DNA from: Lamellibrachia columna
Lineage: Eukaryota > Annelida > Polychaeta > Sabellida > Siboglinidae
Reading direction: 5' to 3'
NCBI GenBank assembly: GCA_963662155.1
Contig: OY759270.1
Location: 15,757,509-15,821,508, forward strand
DNA length: 64,000 nucleotides
This document shows, in pieces, positions 12,291-22,559 of this stretch (positions are counted from its first letter, which is position 1; each line of letters starts with the position of its first letter). The notes beneath the pieces are model-generated. The model was not told where the DNA came from. It saw only the letters and a program-made list of their open reading frames with translations, and ran no database searches. The position numbers were made by a program, and so were the translations under genes.

Positions 12291-13265
12291 ATCACTTCTA
12301 TCCAGCTACACTGTCTCAAACGACAGTGAGCACGAACATGAATGCAGAGTAATCACGGTTACACACAATCTTTACATTGCACATGATGCAACAGAGAGTT
12401 GTTCTGGAAGGGGTACAAAGGCTAGGATCACTTTCCGACAATTGTCTAGATATCAGTCGCACACCCTTAACGAACCCCCTTAACCCTCCTTTCATGATTC
12501 TAAAATGGATTGCAACACTCAGGATTAGGCACAGATGTTTTCTTTGGAGCCATCACCAGAGCCAGACTAACACCTAAGCCCATGGTTTTATATACAATCA
12601 ACCCTGTGGGATTGTAAATCCTATTGTAATGCACACAGCTGAGCATCAGTCCCCTGTCAGATCCATTGGGCTGATATGATACCTGTTACCAGATCCTTGG
12701 GCCCTGTCCTGTGATGTGTATTACCCCTGACACTTCCACTGTCACAAAGATAAACAGAATGCCTCCAAGTGGGCTGTAATGTGAAACCCTCCCAGGCTGG
12801 CTGCAATATGATGCCAGCTAGTCTGGACTGCAATATGATGCCAACTAGTCTGATAAGAATGGTAACCTGTTAGCAAAATTGTAAAATTGCCACCATCCTA
12901 ACTTCAAGTTGTTGTATCTCAAGAACTTACAATGGACCCATTCTAATTCTGTAATGGAACTTGTTGATGCAATGACCTTACTAATGGTAAAATTTGATTA
13001 AAATCAGAGTTTACTCATTTTGGGTCTATCAGGTCAAAAGTCAAGGCCAGTGACCTAAGTGACACTTGTAAAAACTTTTTTAACTGCCACATGAGTTTCT
13101 ACTTTCAACAGTTGGAGACGAGTATCATTTCTGATCTGCTCCTCAAAAAAAACCAATGTATGGTACAACATGAAATTGGTGTCTTAATTGGAGGAGAGGG
13201 GATAGCGGCTGTTTCTTTTAGTGTCACACATCAAATTATTTCGAAAAGAAACATGTTTAATCACA

Positions 13266-13646
13266 GGTCATAAGGGTGCTGATCTCGAGAGCATGATCAC
13301 AGGTCATAAGGGTGCTGACTTCGTGGGCATGATTACAGGTCATAAAGGTGCTGACTTTGAGGGCATGATCCTAGGTCATAAGGGTGCTGACCTCGAGGGC
13401 ATGATCACAAGTCATAAGGTTGCTGACCTTGAGGGCATTATCACAGGTCATAAGGGTGCTGACCTCGAGGGCATGATCACGGGTCATAAGGTTGCTGACC
13501 TTGAGGGCATTATCACAGGTCATAAGGGTGCTGACCTCGAGGGCATGATCACGGGTCATAAGGGTGCTGACTTTGAGGGCATGATCACAAGTCATAAAGG
13601 TGTTGACTTTGGGGGCATGATCACAGTTCATAAGGCTGCTGACTGA
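13266..13646 (+). repeat. 36-bp minisatellite, about 10 repeats, copy 1a
   Basis: A unit of the form GGTCATAAGGGTGCTGACCT plus CGAGGGCATGATCACA, repeated about ten times with variants. Because 36 is a multiple of three, one plus frame (13,221-13,646) stays open and reads ITGHKGADLEGM over and over. The minus strand reads MTCDHALEVSTL. It continues as degenerate shorter repeats (GTTCAGAAGGGTGCTGA) to about 13,745. No signal peptide or neighbouring coding exon supports a protein. Confidence 0.85.
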
Positions 13647-14159
13647 TTACTGTTCATAAGAGTGCTGACTTTGTTCAAAGTTCAGAAGGGTGCTTGCTGA
13701 CTTTGATCACAGTTCAGAAGGGTGCTGATTTTGATCACAGTTCGGAATATGAATATTGTTGGTTACAGCACGAATGTACTTGAACATGCTTCAATTTTAT
13801 TTTAGTGTTGTTTATGCATATACTTAATTTTTATTCATTAAATTAACTTAAATTTTTCCATCCCATGAGCACTGAACTTTTTATTTTCAAGCTGATCCTA
13901 GGAATATGGTAAACAATACAATGCATATGTAGAGTGACCCTTTTAGTTTCATACCCTTTTCTCCTTCCTTTAAGGGTTTTATATAACATGAATATACTAG
14001 CTGATTCAACAGCACCTACATTGCTGTATTCAAGGTTGATAGCTGCATACAATTCTTGACATTTCTCCCAAAATTCAACAACTCTATTTTGAGTTGGGAT
14101 GTAATGCATCCCTTTCTGCTAGGCATAAAGGTAGGTGTATGAGAAGTTTTCTCTTCTCT

Positions 14160-14168
14160 TCCATGGTC
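14160..14168. other. Recombination junction: Z-block tail joined to transposase 3' end
   Basis: Left of the junction the text matches Z-block tails (CTTCTCTTCC, compare 25,735). Right of it the text matches the interior of the mobile unit (TGGTCACTGGAAG, compare 18,268). One or two bases at most are shared or added. It removes the rest of the alpha tail, a whole X block and the start of the beta transposase block, and makes unit 1 a fused unit. Confidence 0.85.
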
Positions 14169-16240
14169 ACTGGAAGAGTGAGTTACTGGCTTCTTCCGTT
14201 TTCTTTTCACAGCAGTTGTAGCTGTGCATTTTTTTGTTTTAATGTTTCATCCAGCTGCCCCTTACGGTACTGTTTCTTTTGGGCATCCTTTTTCGTGTCA
14301 CTGGTTGCTTGTCTATGCATCTTAGATGCACGTGCAGCACTGAAGCGTTTCCACATGTTGTACCTTAGCCGTCTTCGCACAGAACTCTTAGATCTGTATA
14401 TCCTGTTGTGTGTTGTTACAAGTTGCATCTGTCTAACAGCTTTGGCCACTCCTTTACTAATCGGAGCTTTGCTTGTCTCCAATTTCCGCAGTAGAGAGTC
14501 CCCCGCTCCATAATTCAGCCTGTCAATGGCTGCACAGGCACGTCCCTTGACGTTGCGACTGAAGTTCACATTTTTTGGTAGAGAAGCACTCAACCCTCTG
14601 TTCAGGCCCTCATTTCGGTTTGTGTTAAGACACAGTTTTGTTAATGCTAGTGCATTTCCCCCTAATCTTAGTTGCAGAATCCTTCTCAGTGTAATCCTGT
14701 CTGCACTGGTCATGTTGAGATAGTGGAGATTACCTGTTTGCAGGTACATTGATTTTTTCCACCAGTTTCCTTTCCCACCTGAGCAGACTACGGAGGAGTA
14801 CCTGCATTTCTTGCAGTCACCTCCATAGCAATCCAGTGTTGTTTCAATGACACGTGGCATCAGTGATGCTACCTTTGTCACATTACCATTGTACATTCTG
14901 TGCATGTCACTGTGTATTCTATGGCACCTGACTTTCACATCCAGAGCAAACATTTTCCTCTGCTCTTTTCGTGTGGCTGCTGTCGCCCCAGGAAACATTT
15001 GCGCACTTAATGTAGCCTTCATGACATTTCTAAATAAAGCTTGTTCTAGGTGTGTAGTGTCTGCTTGTCGGTCTACTTGTTCACATGGCATTCCTGCAAC
15101 AGACATACCAGCCCGTACTCCTTCAGCACTCCTCGCATCCCCATCTGTGACGACATATCTCACTGCCACATTCTGTGAGCCAAATTGCTTTCCAATGTCT
15201 TTGCCAATGTCAAATTCAGATAGATTTTCATCTGCTCTCAATGTTGCTGTGCAGTTATCATGCCCTGGACAGGTGACATCAAATCCTCTCCTTCGAAGTG
15301 AAGCCCCCAAGGTGCACAATTTATTCTGTATGTGTAGAGCCACAATATCCTGGCAGCCACTTTGTTGTTCTACTACGACCCCTATTGCTTGTGATGCATT
15401 CTGCCCAGCATGATAAGACCCAGTGATTCTCGCTGAGCTGTATCTGCTGTCCATGGATATGTTTACTGGATCATCTTCAGGTAATCCTCGTAGCTTATTA
15501 ATTGTCTTCATGTGGTCACGCCTTTTCGCCAAGTCTGCCAAAGTCATAGTTGCTGTCGCATTGCCAACTTTGTTTGCGGTCCGTTGCATGCTGCTTCGGC
15601 ACGGTGGTGGTACATCTAAGCTAGCAATTATCACTCGCCCTTTAGCGATTCCTGTGGTAGATTCCTGCAGTCCCACCTGAAGGCCGACATTTGGAGCAGC
15701 AGATCTCTGCCCTGCCTTCTCAGTTGGTACTTCATGGTATAGCTTGAACATTTTTGATGTGTATCCACACTTAACACACCTGAGATTTTGTTTCCAGCAG
15801 AGGCCAACCTTGACCTCTGTATGCACTGTAAATCTAGGAACAGCACACAATTGACTGTCAATAAGGGACGCGTGCTCTGCAATGCACTCGTTATACATCT
15901 GTGTTGTTTTGTCTCTATGCATAATACGCATTTCTGATTGTGAGTCATCTTTCTTCAGGTATGTGGTTGTCAAGTCATCAGCAACACGTTTCTTCGGTCT
16001 CATGAGTTTGGCGCCACCCGATTTGCCCTCAGCATCTGGGACTTCGATGAGTCCACCTGGTGTAACTTTGGCGACTCTTGTGAATTCGGCTTGTGTGAGT
16101 CTCGGCATCCACATGCTTGGTGTGGAATTGTCTGCAACGTCTTTCTTGGACGTGTGCACAGTGTGCCCCTTCTGAATTCCACATCTCCTCACATTTTTGG
16201 CTATTCGGAACTTCTCCACATCTTCACTTTACTTCTCCAT
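14165..16240 (-). pseudogene. Mutator-like transposase, nearly full-length copy B1
   Basis: Aligns along almost all of the 713-aa gene at 34,645-36,786. Three lesions are visible. Codon 4 is TAA instead of AAA (near 16,229), so the open part starts at an internal ATG (16,219). Six bases are missing at the GGRVAK site, taking out two residues. One T is missing from the T-run near 14,233, shifting the last 36 or so codons to end in NAQLQLL. The 3' end is also cut by the junction at 14,163. The core residues (MDSRYSS, TDGD, RNEGLN) and zinc-binding cysteines remain. If translated from the internal ATG it might make a 670-aa protein, but an intact role is doubtful. Confidence 0.85.
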
Positions 16241-17040
16241 GTTGATATCTGTATCAGAGTCAAAAACTTTTACTATCTGACTGATCTGGGAGCAATCTGT
16301 CCAACTGACATTTAAGCAATGGCCAGAATTTTAGTGGGGTATGTCTGTCATGCTGCACAGCTATTGGCTGAGCAAATACCCCATTGTAGGTTCTGAATAG
16401 AATTTACAACCTCGTGTAGTTGAAATCTGAGCAAAAAGTAGGCTTATCGTCACTGTAGATGCAACAGGAGACACTCAAAAGCCCCAAACAGGCAGCATCC
16501 TGTTCTATCTCGTTGACAGGCAGTTGGCACCTTCAGTGACTTGAAATTGGGTCATCCGTGTCAGAAATGCGAAATGTTCACATGAAAACTTGTCAGATAT
16601 ATAGCTTGTTTTCACACATACCATAATTCGTTGTACTTTGAACACTCAATATTACCTATCAATGTTGTGAAATACACTGAAATGCTAGCTTTTTGCCCAA
16701 AAACAGTGCATATTAAAAAAAAAAAAAAAAATCTCAATAAAAAATTAGTTGACAATTTTAGTATTGTATTGATGAAAATACCCCACATTTTGTGAAACAC
16801 TTGTAAGATTTCCTATATCTCTGGCACAGCAAGCAGTGTGGGCTTTATGACTAAAGTGCATATATGTAATTAAGTCCAATTGAAATTTTTCCCCTCACAT
16901 ACGGGGGCATGTCTCAGTGACATATCAATTAATGTGTAGCATTGCGATGTGGATTTGCTTCTGTGATTTATCGAGATAAAGGTTTTTCTTCGATTTGGTA
17001 TAACTTTCGTGACGGTTTGTGAGATGTCGGAAATTAATTA

Positions 17041-17496
17041 GGGCACAGACCACAGTCAAAATCCATCCGCCATTACATACATAAAGAGTCCCAAGGAAAA
17101 AATTCATTGTGCAGATAGGGTTTATTTGTGAGAGCAGAAATTGTGTGCATGAGTGAGTGGAAGTGATGTTTTTGTGCACAGTAGCATCTAAGCTTTGAAA
17201 TGATGCCATTTGTCAGTAGGTATACCAGTTGCGTAAGGACACAGTGGCTGTTAGGCAGGATGTTCTCATATTTGGGAAACTGGGGAATTTCATGGCAGAA
17301 ATGCACGGGCCTCATGCTTTGAAGCAATTTGTGCGAAAAGGTGGTATGTCATTTTCACGAATTTCGCACACCAGGTGTCTTAGTGGGTCTGTCATTTTGT
17401 GTGAATTAAAAAAAAAAATTGTAGGTTAAATTTTCAATGTAGACGCAAGAACGTTATAATGGTCGTCTATGGGAAAAGTGACTGTGGTCCGTACCC
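17041..17496. mobile_element. 455-bp TIR segment, block B1
   Basis: Same segment as at 6,896. The left end is GGGCACAGACC, the right end GGTCCGTACCC. Here and in copy C it is followed by the endonuclease spacer (AACATGAAATTTAG) rather than repeat P. Confidence 0.6.
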
Positions 17497-17530
17497 AACA
17501 TGAAATTTAGACTGGCTTGTTACCAAGGCA

Positions 17531-17938
17531 ATGCATCATGGTAAAACAAGCATGGATGACATTTTTGTGAGAAAGTATAGGCGGAAAATCGAGTGTAAAA
17601 CTGTTTTGTCAAGCAATAGCAGTTGCATGTTATGGACAGGATGTTGTAAAAAATCATATAGGCTAACGCAGTATGGTGTCATATGTGTGAAATTTCCCGC
17701 TTCTGGTGGTAATGCTGGGAAATGGAAGACAGTTCTTGTACATAGATTAATGTACATGCTACATCATAATTTAAAAAAAATTCCTAAACATCTAAGTTGT
17801 AGCCATATTTGCAATGTCAGCTTGTGTGTTAATCCACAGCATATAACACTGGAGCCACTGTTTGTAAACAACAATAGAAGACAGTGTGCCAGAAAGCAGC
17901 ATTGTTTTGGTCACGGTCATTACCCCCAGTGTATTTAG
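17531..17938 (+). CDS. His-Me finger (HNH, I-PpoI-like) endonuclease, 135 aa, copy 1
   Basis: A small nuclease of the zinc-bound His-Me finger class (as I recall, Pfam zf-His_Me_endon), which cuts DNA with one metal ion. Landmarks: CMLWTG at 32-37 and VHRLMYML at 70-77; then SCSHICN, with H92 as candidate general base; C94, C99 and H104 (CVNPQHI) as a zinc site; N113 as metal ligand; C119, C125, H128 or H130, and C134 as a second zinc site. In I-PpoI the offsets from H98 are +2, +7, +12, +21 (N119) and +27; here they are identical to that point. The ATG follows the end of the upstream TIR segment by 34 bp. It faces transposase B2 tail to tail, 271 bp away. No intron or rDNA context is visible. 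It differs from the copy at 33,966 by two residues. Confidence 0.85.
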   Translation: MHHGKTSMDDIFVRKYRRKIECKTVLSSNSSCMLWTGCCKKSYRLTQYGVICVKFPASGGNAGKWKTVLVHRLMYMLHHNLKKIPKHLSCSHICNVSLCVNPQHITLEPLFVNNNRRQCARKQHCFGHGHYPQCI

Positions 17939-18209
17939 AAATTGTGCAGTTGAACAGGTGAGAGACAAATCAATCAATTAATTAAGCCAGTCTTATCATT
18001 ACTCACCAGTTTGTGTGTTTTTGCATGCTCGGCTGCTTGCCTGCCTGTCTGTGTGTCCATTCTTTGTTGTGGTCGCAGGGCTATGGGGTAATCCTGTCTT
18101 GAACTCCCCTCACATCCATGTGGGGGGAGTGTGTGGCATGTAATCCTCCTGGTGCCAAACGTGTGACAGAGTTTATCATTAAGAAATGTCAAACAGGACA
18201 TATGGCATG
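17939..18209. other. Convergent spacer between endonuclease and transposase B2
   Basis: 271 bp without a gene. It holds a GAACAG/GTGAGAG splice-donor-like string just after the endonuclease stop, an AATCAATTAATTAA stretch, and an imperfect hairpin CCCCTCACATCCATGTGGGG near 18,107-18,126. A palindrome-rich ATGTCACATGTGACA follows near 18,207. The equivalent spacer is 34,374-34,644. It probably holds the 3' ends of both transcripts, but no AATAAA is seen. Confidence 0.5.
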
Positions 18210-20351
18210 TCACATGTGACAAATGTATGTGTGATCATCAGTAGATCTGTCACGCAGGAAGTAAGGGTGGTCACTGGAAGAGTGAGTTACTGGCTTCTTC
18301 CGTTTTCTTTTCACAGCAGTTGTAGCTGTGCATTTTTTTTGTTTTAATGTTTCATCCAGCTGCCCCTTACGGTACTGTTTCTTTTGGGCATCCTTTTTCG
18401 TGTCACTGGTTGCTTGTCTATGCATCTTAGATGCACGTGCAGCACTGAAGCGTTTCCACATGTTGTACCTTAGCCGTCTTCGCACAGAACTCTTAGATCT
18501 GTATATCCTGTTGTGTGTTGTTACAAGTTGCATCTGTCTAACAGCTTTGGCCACTCTTCCTCCTTTACTAATCGGAGCTTTGCTTGTCTCCAATTTCCGC
18601 AGTAGAGAGTCCTCCGCTCCATAATTCAGCCTGTCAATGGCTGCATAGGCACGTCCCTTGACGTTGCGACTGAAGTTCACATTTTTTGGTAGAGAAGCAC
18701 TCAACCCTCTGTTCAGGCCCTCATTTCGGTTTGTGTTAAGACACAGTTTTGTTAATGCTAGTGCATTTCCCCCTAATCTTAGTTGCAGAATCCTTCTCAG
18801 TGTAATCCTGTCTGCACTGGTCATGTTGAGATAGTGGAGATTACCTGTTTGCAGGTACATTGATTTTTTCCACCAGTTTCCTTTCCCACCTGAGCAGACT
18901 ACGGAGGAGTACCTGCATTTCTTGCAGTCACCTCCATAGCAATCCAGTGTTGTTTCAATGACACGTGGCATCAGTGATGCTACCTTTGTCACATTACCAT
19001 TCTACATTCTGTGCACGTCACTGTGTATTCTATGGCACCTGACTTTCACATCCAGAGCAAACATTTTCCTCTGCTCTTTTCGTGTGGCTGCTGTCGCCCC
19101 AGGAAACATTCGCGCACTGAATGTAGCTTTTATGACATTTCTAAATAAAGCTTGTTCTAGGTGTGTAGTGTCTGCTTGTCGGTCTACTTGTTCACATGGC
19201 ATTCCTGCAACAGACATACCAGCCCGTACTCCTTCAGCACTCCTCGCGTCCCCATCTGTGACGACATATCTCACTGCCACATTCTGTGAGCCAAATTGCT
19301 TTCCAATGTCTTTGCCAATGTCAAATTCAGATAGATTTTCATCTGCTCTCAATGTTGCTGTGCAGTTATCATGCCCTGGACAGGTGACATCAAATCCTCT
19401 CCTTCGAAGTGAAGCACCCAAGGTGCACAATTTATTCTGTATGTGTAGAGCCACAATATCCTGGCAGCCACTTTGTTGTTCTACTACGACCCCTATTGCT
19501 TGTGATGCATTCTGCCCAGCATGATAAGACCCAGTGATTCTCGCTGAGCTATATCTGCTGTCCATGGATATGTTTACTGGATCATCTTCAGGTAATCCTC
19601 GTAGCTTATTAATTGTCTTCATGTGGTCACGCCTTTTCGCCAAGTCTGCCAAAGTCATAGTTGCTGTCGCATTGCCAACTTTGTTTGCAGTCCGTTGCAT
19701 GCTGCTTCGGCACGGTGGTGGTACATCTAAGCTAGCAATTATCACTCGCCCTTTAGCGATTCCTGTGGTAGATTCCTGCAGTCCCACCTGAAGGCCGACA
19801 TTTGGAGCAGCAGATCTCTGCCCTGCCTTCTCAGTTGGTACTTCATGGTATAGCTTGAACATTTTTGATGTGTATCCACACTTAACACACCTGAGATTTT
19901 GTTTCCAGCAGAGGCCAACCTTGACCTCTGTATGCACTGTAAATCTAGGAACAGCACACAATTGACTGTCAATAAGGGACGCGTGCTCTGCAATGCACTC
20001 GTTATACATCTGTGTTGTTTTGTCTCTATGCATAATACGCATTTCTGATTGTGAGTCATCTTTCTTCAGGTATGTGGTTGTCAAGTCATCAGCAACACGT
20101 TTCTTCGGTCTCGTGAGTTTGGCGCCACCCGATTTGCCCTCAGCATCTGGGACTTCGATGAGTCCACCTGGTGTAACTTTGGCGACTCTTGTGAATTCGG
20201 CTTGCGTGAGTCTCGGCATCCACATGCTTGGTGTGGAATTGTCTGCAACGTCTTTCTTGGACGTGTGCACAGTGTGCCCCTTCTGAAAGCCACATCTCCT
20301 CACATTTTTGGCTATTCGGAACTTCTCCACATCTTCACTTTTCTTCTCCAT
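18210..20351 (-). pseudogene. Mutator-like transposase, copy B2 with a single nonsense change
   Basis: Collinear with the intact 713-codon gene. The only clear lesion is at 19,002-19,004, where a TAC (Tyr450) codon reads TAG. This splits the frame into an N-terminal 449-codon part (19,002-20,351) and a C-terminal 260-codon part (18,210-18,992). The zinc ribbon, MDSRYSS and TDGD lie in the first part; the cysteine cluster, RNEGLN and basic tail in the second. It sits convergent with the intact endonuclease gene at 17,531. Of the five broken copies it is the least decayed. Confidence 0.9.
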
Positions 20352-21160
20352 GTTGATATCTGTATCAGAGTCAAAAACTTTTACTATCTGACTGATCTGG
20401 GAGCAATCTGTCCAACTGACATTTAAGCAATGGCCAGAATTTTAGTGGGGTAGACCACTTGTCTGTCATGCTGCACAGCTATTGGCTGAGCAAATACCCC
20501 ATTGTAGGTTCTGAATAGAATTTACAACCTCGTGTAGTTGAAATCTGAGCAAAAAGTAGGCTTATCGTCACTGTAGATGCAACAGGAGACACTCAAAAGC
20601 CCCAAACAGGCAGCATCCTGTTCTATCTCGTTGACAGGCAGTTGGCACCTTCAGTGACTTGAAATTGGGTCATCCGTGTCAGAAATGCCAAATGTTCACA
20701 TGAAAACTTGTCAGATATATAGCTTGTTTTCACACATACCATAATTCGTTGTACTTTGAACACTCAATATTACCTATCAATGTTGTGAAATACACTGAAA
20801 TGCTAGCTTTTTGCCCAAAAACAGTGCATATTTAAAAAAAAAAAAAATATCTCAAAAAAAATTAGTTGACAATTTTAGTGTTGTTGTATTGATGAAAATA
20901 CCCCACATTTTGTGAAACACTTGTAAGATTTCCTATATCTCCGGCACAGCAAGCAGTGTAGGCTTTATGACTAAAGTGCATATATGTAATTCAGCCCACT
21001 TGAAATTCTTCCCCTCACACACGGGGGCATGTCTCGGTAACATATCAATTAATGTGTAGCATTGCGATGTGGATTTCCTTCTGTGATTTATCGAGATAAA
21101 TGTTTTTCTTCGATTTGGTATAACTTTCGTGACGGTTTGTGAGATGTCGGAAATTAATTA

Positions 21161-21616
21161 GGGCACGGACCACAGTCAGAATCCATCCGCCATTACATAC
21201 ATAAAGAATCCCAAGGAAAAAATGAATTGTGCAGATAGGGTTTATTTGTGAGAGCAGAAATTGTGTGGATGAGGGAGTGGAAGTGATGTTCTTGTGCACA
21301 GTAGCATCTAAGCTTTGAAATGATGCCATTTGTCAGTAGGTATACCAGTTGCGTAAGGACACAGTGGCTGTTAGGCAGGATGTACTCATATTTGGGAAAC
21401 CGGAGAATTTCATGGCAGAAATGCAGGGGCCTCATGCTTTGAAGCAATTTATGCGAAAAGGACGTATGTCATTTTCACGAATTTCACACACCAGGTGTCT
21501 TAGTGGGTCTGTAATTTTCTGTGAATTTAAAAAAAAAATTGTAGGATAAATTTTCAATGTAGACGCAAGAATGTTATAATGGTCGTCTATGGGAAAAGTG
21601 ACCGTGGTCCGTGCCC
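21161..21616. mobile_element. 455-bp TIR segment, block B2
   Basis: Same segment as at 6,896, with perfect GGGCACGGACCAC and GTGGTCCGTGCCC outer ends, followed by repeat P. Confidence 0.6.
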
Positions 21617-21697
21617 ATGTCTGACAACTCTGAAGGGTAAGACCACTATAGACCTTCCAGTTTATTGTTTCACACGAAAATATAGTGTATTAAATTG
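21617..21697. repeat. 82-bp repeat P, right copy after transposase B2
   Basis: 81 bp here, with one G lost and one substitution. It directly abuts GTCCGTGCCC. There is no left partner, because the beta half of unit 1 lost its X block at the 14,163 junction. Confidence 0.8.
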
Positions 21698-22123
21698 TGA
21701 TATGTGAATTTAAATAATCTGTATGATGTGACATTAGTGCAATTGAACAGGCATGTTCACAAGTTTGTTTGTAGAAGCTATTGGCTTTTAAATGGTGCAT
21801 TTTTTAGAGTGTAACAGGCGGAGGGATTCATTTGAATTTTTCTTCTGTGGACCACGTGGGCGCATGAATGCATGGCTATGTTTGTTAAAATTGATGGGCA
21901 TCGCACGTCGGGGCGTTTTAATAGAGCTGGAGGTATGCGGTTTTGACAAAACTTGGTCAGCATTTCAATGAGATGATGGCAGTTGCTGTAAAAAATAAGA
22001 ATTTTTGATGGTTACGTTTTCTTATCAAACAAAACGTTAAGTTTCAGGCACGACTTTTCACACTTATACTGCATACACACAATACCTGTGGTGGGAAAAG
22101 CGCGTGTCACCTTCTCGTGGTTC

Positions 22124-22559
22124 CTACTGTGGATCACGACAGCAAACTTTGCTGTCGTGTGAACTAAGAACAGCGCACACTGGTACTATCTTGTAAACTG
22201 TGGATATTGTGTTTGTTTGTTTTATACTGAATGGCTTGGTGCTTGGTGAAGTCATATCGGTTGCTGACTCGAGACAGTAGGTGCACGGTTTTGTGTCCAA
22301 AGGGAAATGTGGTTGATACCAACTAAATATTCGACAGCCACATAATTCACACAGCTTGACGTCTAAAATGATGGTAATATCGAGCCTGATTGTTATGAAA
22401 GAAACACATATTTGGCTCGGTTGCATTATTGACAGTTGCAGTCCGACCCATGTTTGCTGCTGTGACCGACTGTGCAGCAGGAACATCGTCATGTCTTCTG
22501 GATGGTCTACAACAACCTCCTTTGCTGTCTCTGGTATTTCAAGAGGTAACTCTGACAGC
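22124..22559 (-). CDS. Possible CxxC exon, copy 1b
   Basis: The same open frame as at 10,827-11,262, with one residue difference (Ile for Met). Function unknown. Confidence 0.25.

Larger units (their letters stand above)
7433..14164. repeat. Z block, copy 1a (long form, truncated at its end)
   Basis: Homologous to 21,698, 38,131 and 50,899. Gene-free stretches: 7,433-9,213 (AT-rich; the first 340 bp resemble the end of the X block and finish AAACGTTAACATGACCACC); 9,791-10,826 (a strongly AT-rich AATTAAATTAA cluster at 10,030-10,180, otherwise nothing seen); 11,263-13,264 (a SINE/LINE-like tail near 12,230, a 26-bp direct duplication near 12,808-12,862, nothing coding). Compared with 25,060-25,345 about 290 bp are missing near 13,775. 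It ends at the recombination junction with transposase DNA. Confidence 0.8.

Noticed and set aside
12377..12577. 66-codon plus frame near the SINE-like tail, repeated in all Z blocks.
   Set aside because: Short, with an equally open minus frame; nothing recognisable.
13266..13646. CRISPR array suggested by regular repeats.
   Set aside because: Repeats are directly adjacent with no unique spacers, and the sequence is eukaryotic.
14847..15413. Long plus-strand frames (up to 188 codons) opposite the transposase, also at 18,958 and 35,393.
   Set aside because: They are antisense shadows of the conserved transposase coding strand.
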